From the NCBI GenBank assembly GCA_018402605.1, contig JAGYIK010000018.1, forward strand, positions 1 through 16,631: a DNA stretch of 16,631 nt, in the 5' to 3' direction. A model generated the notes under the pieces. The model had not been told where the DNA came from. It did no database searches and saw only the letters and a list, made by a program, of their open reading frames with translations. Position numbers and translations under genes: made by a program. Below, one piece after another: positions 15,112 to 16,631 of this stretch. Each line of letters begins with the position of its first letter. Position 1 is the stretch's first letter. The DNA is from Litorivicinus sp. (GTDB lineage: Bacteria; Pseudomonadota; Gammaproteobacteria; Pseudomonadales; Litorivicinaceae).

Positions 15112-15738
15112 ATGCGTCAATTCGTTTCATCAATTGCACTGATCGCATCATTTGGGATTTTCCAGACCACTGTTGCGAGTGACGTGCGTCACGCTGGCGC
15201 TCATGTGCACGGAATCAATCAGGTTCAAATGGTGCTCGATGGCAACACATTACAAATTGTGTATCAAATGGTCGCGGAGCAGCTTGACGGACAGCACGCT
15301 CAATCTACGCGCGGCCATAAAGACCATGGACACAACGACCATGGACACAACGACCATGGACACAAAGATCATGGACACAAAGATCATGGCGAAAATAAAG
15401 GCGATCGGCTTGCGGCTGTTGCAGCGCTGGAAAATTACCATGCCTTATTTCATTTGCCTGATGCAGCCGAGTGCGAACAATCTGGATTTGAAAGCGCATT
15501 GAAAGATGTTTCCGAGAATGCCCATCAACACAGCCACGATCACGGTGACCATGCCGGACATCAAGACGCGATTTTGCAATATCAATTCGAATGCGCGAAT
15601 CCAAAAGCGCTTTCAACCATTGAGTTTGAGGCCTTTGAGAGCTTCGCCGATGTTGAATCCATTGACCTCGAAGCGCTCGTAAACGGACGTGCGATCTCGA
15701 CGCGTGTCACCAAAGACCAGGTGCTTGTTAACTTGTGA
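15112..15738 (+). CDS. periplasmic histidine-rich DUF2796 (ZrgA-type) metal-binding protein
   Basis: The 208-residue product begins MRQFVSSIALIASFGIFQTT with a signal peptide probably cleaved near residue 22-23. The mature start has RHAGAHVHG, a motif characteristic of DUF2796 proteins, followed by a beta-rich segment (NQVQMVLDGNTLQIVYQMVA). Residues 68-93 hold five five-residue repeats GH(K/N)DH, and a second His cluster HQHSHDHGDHAGH lies near residues 142-154. The protein likely binds zinc in the periplasm; in Vibrio cholerae a DUF2796 protein belongs to the zinc-regulated Zrg uptake system. The stop overlaps the GTG start of the ABC ATPase (GTGA), and dyads upstream suggest metal-responsive control. 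DUF2796 identity is by recognition, not a search. Confidence 0.85.
   Translation: MRQFVSSIALIASFGIFQTTVASDVRHAGAHVHGINQVQMVLDGNTLQIVYQMVAEQLDGQHAQSTRGHKDHGHNDHGHNDHGHKDHGHKDHGENKGDRLAAVAALENYHALFHLPDAAECEQSGFESALKDVSENAHQHSHDHGDHAGHQDAILQYQFECANPKALSTIEFEAFESFADVESIDLEALVNGRAISTRVTKDQVLVNL
15313..15387 (+). repeat. five tandem 15-bp repeats encoding GH(K/N)DH
   Basis: Five consecutive 15-base units of the form GGACACAACGACCAT, differing at a few positions (AAA/AAC, GAC/GAT, GGC CAT in the first), encode five copies of Gly-His-Lys/Asn-Asp-His. Because unit length is a multiple of three, copy-number change by slippage would add or remove metal-binding units without breaking the frame. Confidence 0.9.
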
Positions 15739-16400
15739 TTCTGCACACCGAGTCATTGCGATACACCTACGGTCAGGGCAAGCCAATTCACTTCCCTGAC
15801 CTTCGTGTCAACGCGGGCGATAAGATCCTGATTATGGGGCCCTCTGGGTCTGGGAAATCCACGTTTCTCAATCTCATCAGTGGCGCTATCCCACTGCAGA
15901 GTGGATCCATCCAATTGAACGGGACGCCATATGGCGATCTGAAACCATCCGCACTTGATCGGCTCCGCGCCGATCATTTGGGTGTGATATTTCAGACCCT
16001 CAATTTGATTCCTTATTTGTCTGGCGCAGAAAACGCCGCACTCGGGCTTCGTTTCTCAAAACGAAGGCAATCACGGGTCGAGGACAAGCAGGTTGAAATT
16101 CAACGGCTGGCATTGGCACTTGGCCTCACTGAGCTTCAGCTGGCTGCAAAGGCGAGCCATCTCAGCATCGGACAACAGCAACGCATTGCAGTCATTCGTG
16201 CGCTACTTGGGCGACCCGAGCTCATCTTGGCAGACGAACCCACCTCCGCCCTCGACCCCGTCTCAACTGACCGGTTTGTGCGTGAAATGCTTGAATCGTT
16301 TGACCCAACAACGCAGGCCATTGTGTTAGTCAGCCACAATCCGGCGCTCAAGCAGTTTTTTGATCGAGTTATCGAATTCGAGGACATCTCAGATGATTGA
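15735..16400 (+). CDS. ABC transporter ATP-binding protein of the LolD/MacB class (Zrg-type cluster)
   Basis: This 221-residue ATPase has Walker A GPSGSGKST (residues 35-43), Q-loop VIFQTLNLIPYLSG, signature LSIGQQQRIAVIRALL, Walker B LILADEPTSALD and H-loop LVSHNPALK. These sequences fit the group that works with FtsX-like permeases (LolD, MacB, FtsE) rather than classical importers. It starts with GTG overlapping the DUF2796 stop, and overlaps the permease start by eight bases, so the three genes are translated together. It probably powers metal handling or uptake with the histidine-rich protein and the permease. The signature has I in place of the usual G (LSIGQ), a common variant. Intact. 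Confidence 0.9.
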   Translation: MILHTESLRYTYGQGKPIHFPDLRVNAGDKILIMGPSGSGKSTFLNLISGAIPLQSGSIQLNGTPYGDLKPSALDRLRADHLGVIFQTLNLIPYLSGAENAALGLRFSKRRQSRVEDKQVEIQRLALALGLTELQLAAKASHLSIGQQQRIAVIRALLGRPELILADEPTSALDPVSTDRFVREMLESFDPTTQAIVLVSHNPALKQFFDRVIEFEDISDD

Positions 16401-16631
16401 TCTTGCAATCGCCTCGATTCGTGCGCGCCGCTTACCTGTCGCTCTTGTGATGACCGCCTTGACTGCAGCAATGGTGTTGTTACTCAGTATCGAACGCATC
16501 CAAACGGCTACACAAGACGGATTCAATCAGAGCTTGAGCGGGGTGGATCTTATCATTGGCCCCCGCTCGGGTGGTATTGAGCTCGTCCTCTACACGGCGT
16601 TTCATCTGGGTCGCCCGACCAATAACATCAC
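16393..16631 (+). CDS. FtsX-like ABC transporter permease, partial
   Basis: The gene enters at ATG 16393, inside the end of the ATPase gene (8-base overlap), and runs off the right edge after 79 codons. The visible part reads MIDLAIASIRARRLPVALVM, a membrane helix (residues about 15-33: PVALVMTALTAAMVLLLSI), then a region with SLSGVDLIIGPRSGGIELVL, which matches the start of the periplasmic domain of MacB/LolE-type permeases. It is expected to have three more C-terminal helices beyond the window. It should partner with the preceding ATPase. Confidence 0.85.
   Translation, partial: MIDLAIASIRARRLPVALVMTALTAAMVLLLSIERIQTATQDGFNQSLSGVDLIIGPRSGGIELVLYTAFHLGRPTNNI

Noticed and set aside
15313..15387. 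CRISPR-like short tandem repeats
   Set aside because: The 15-base units are contiguous without spacers and encode a histidine-rich protein segment in frame.

Overview
The window is chromosomal DNA from a gammaproteobacterium. The evidence is the gene set: minCDE next to an exonuclease I (SbcB) gene, an Fe-superoxide dismutase, YaaA, YqcC, a DUF6231-type protein, a pitrilysin-like M16 protease and a DUF2796/Zrg-type metal-uptake cluster. Base composition is roughly balanced and genes are packed with short gaps or 1-8 bp overlaps. Nothing indicates a prophage, transposon or CRISPR array. Genus cannot be assigned from sequence alone; a marine lineage is a guess from the gene mix.

Layout. (1) 1-3115, minus strand: a circularly permuted ATP-grasp protein and its alpha-E partner (predicted peptide-bond-forming pair), then the start of an ABC ATPase of the nucleoside/simple-sugar (BMP-associated) type that runs off the left edge. 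(2) 3178-7152, plus strand: yaaA, a DUF6231-like gene and a secreted M16 zinc protease, tightly coupled. (3) 7082-12017, minus strand: minC-minD-minE-sbcB-sulP, a cell-division-site operon continuing into a DNA-repair nuclease and a SulP anion transporter whose 3' end overlaps the convergent protease gene. (4) About 12031-12149, plus strand: an initiator-type tRNA gene with a near-consensus promoter. (5) 12234-14266, minus strand: a three-gene unit of a membrane-anchored coiled-coil protein, an orphan ParA-like ATPase and YqcC. (6) 14396-16631, plus strand: sodB with a clear terminator, a region rich in inverted repeats, then a signal-peptide protein with histidine repeats, an ABC ATPase and an FtsX-like permease cut by the right edge, which together look like a zinc (Zrg-type) system.

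The most striking feature is a set of lesions in otherwise well-conserved genes: sulP (one extra base in a run), minD (two frame changes that cut off the membrane-targeting helix), minC (two frame changes plus an in-frame TAG), sodB (three apparent single-base losses within about 50 bp) and the tRNA (D-arm, anticodon stem and anticodon altered). In minC, minD and sodB the lesions sum to a multiple of three, so the original frame returns. Some lie in short homopolymer runs, and the sequence beyond each lesion is still family-like. Consensus or assembly error is the simplest explanation, but real recent decay cannot be excluded without reads.

The best candidates for undescribed biology are the coiled-coil/ParA/YqcC unit (a possible ParB-less positioning system), the ATP-grasp/alpha-E pair lacking its usual transglutaminase and protease partners, and the dyad-rich control region in front of the histidine-rich metal protein.
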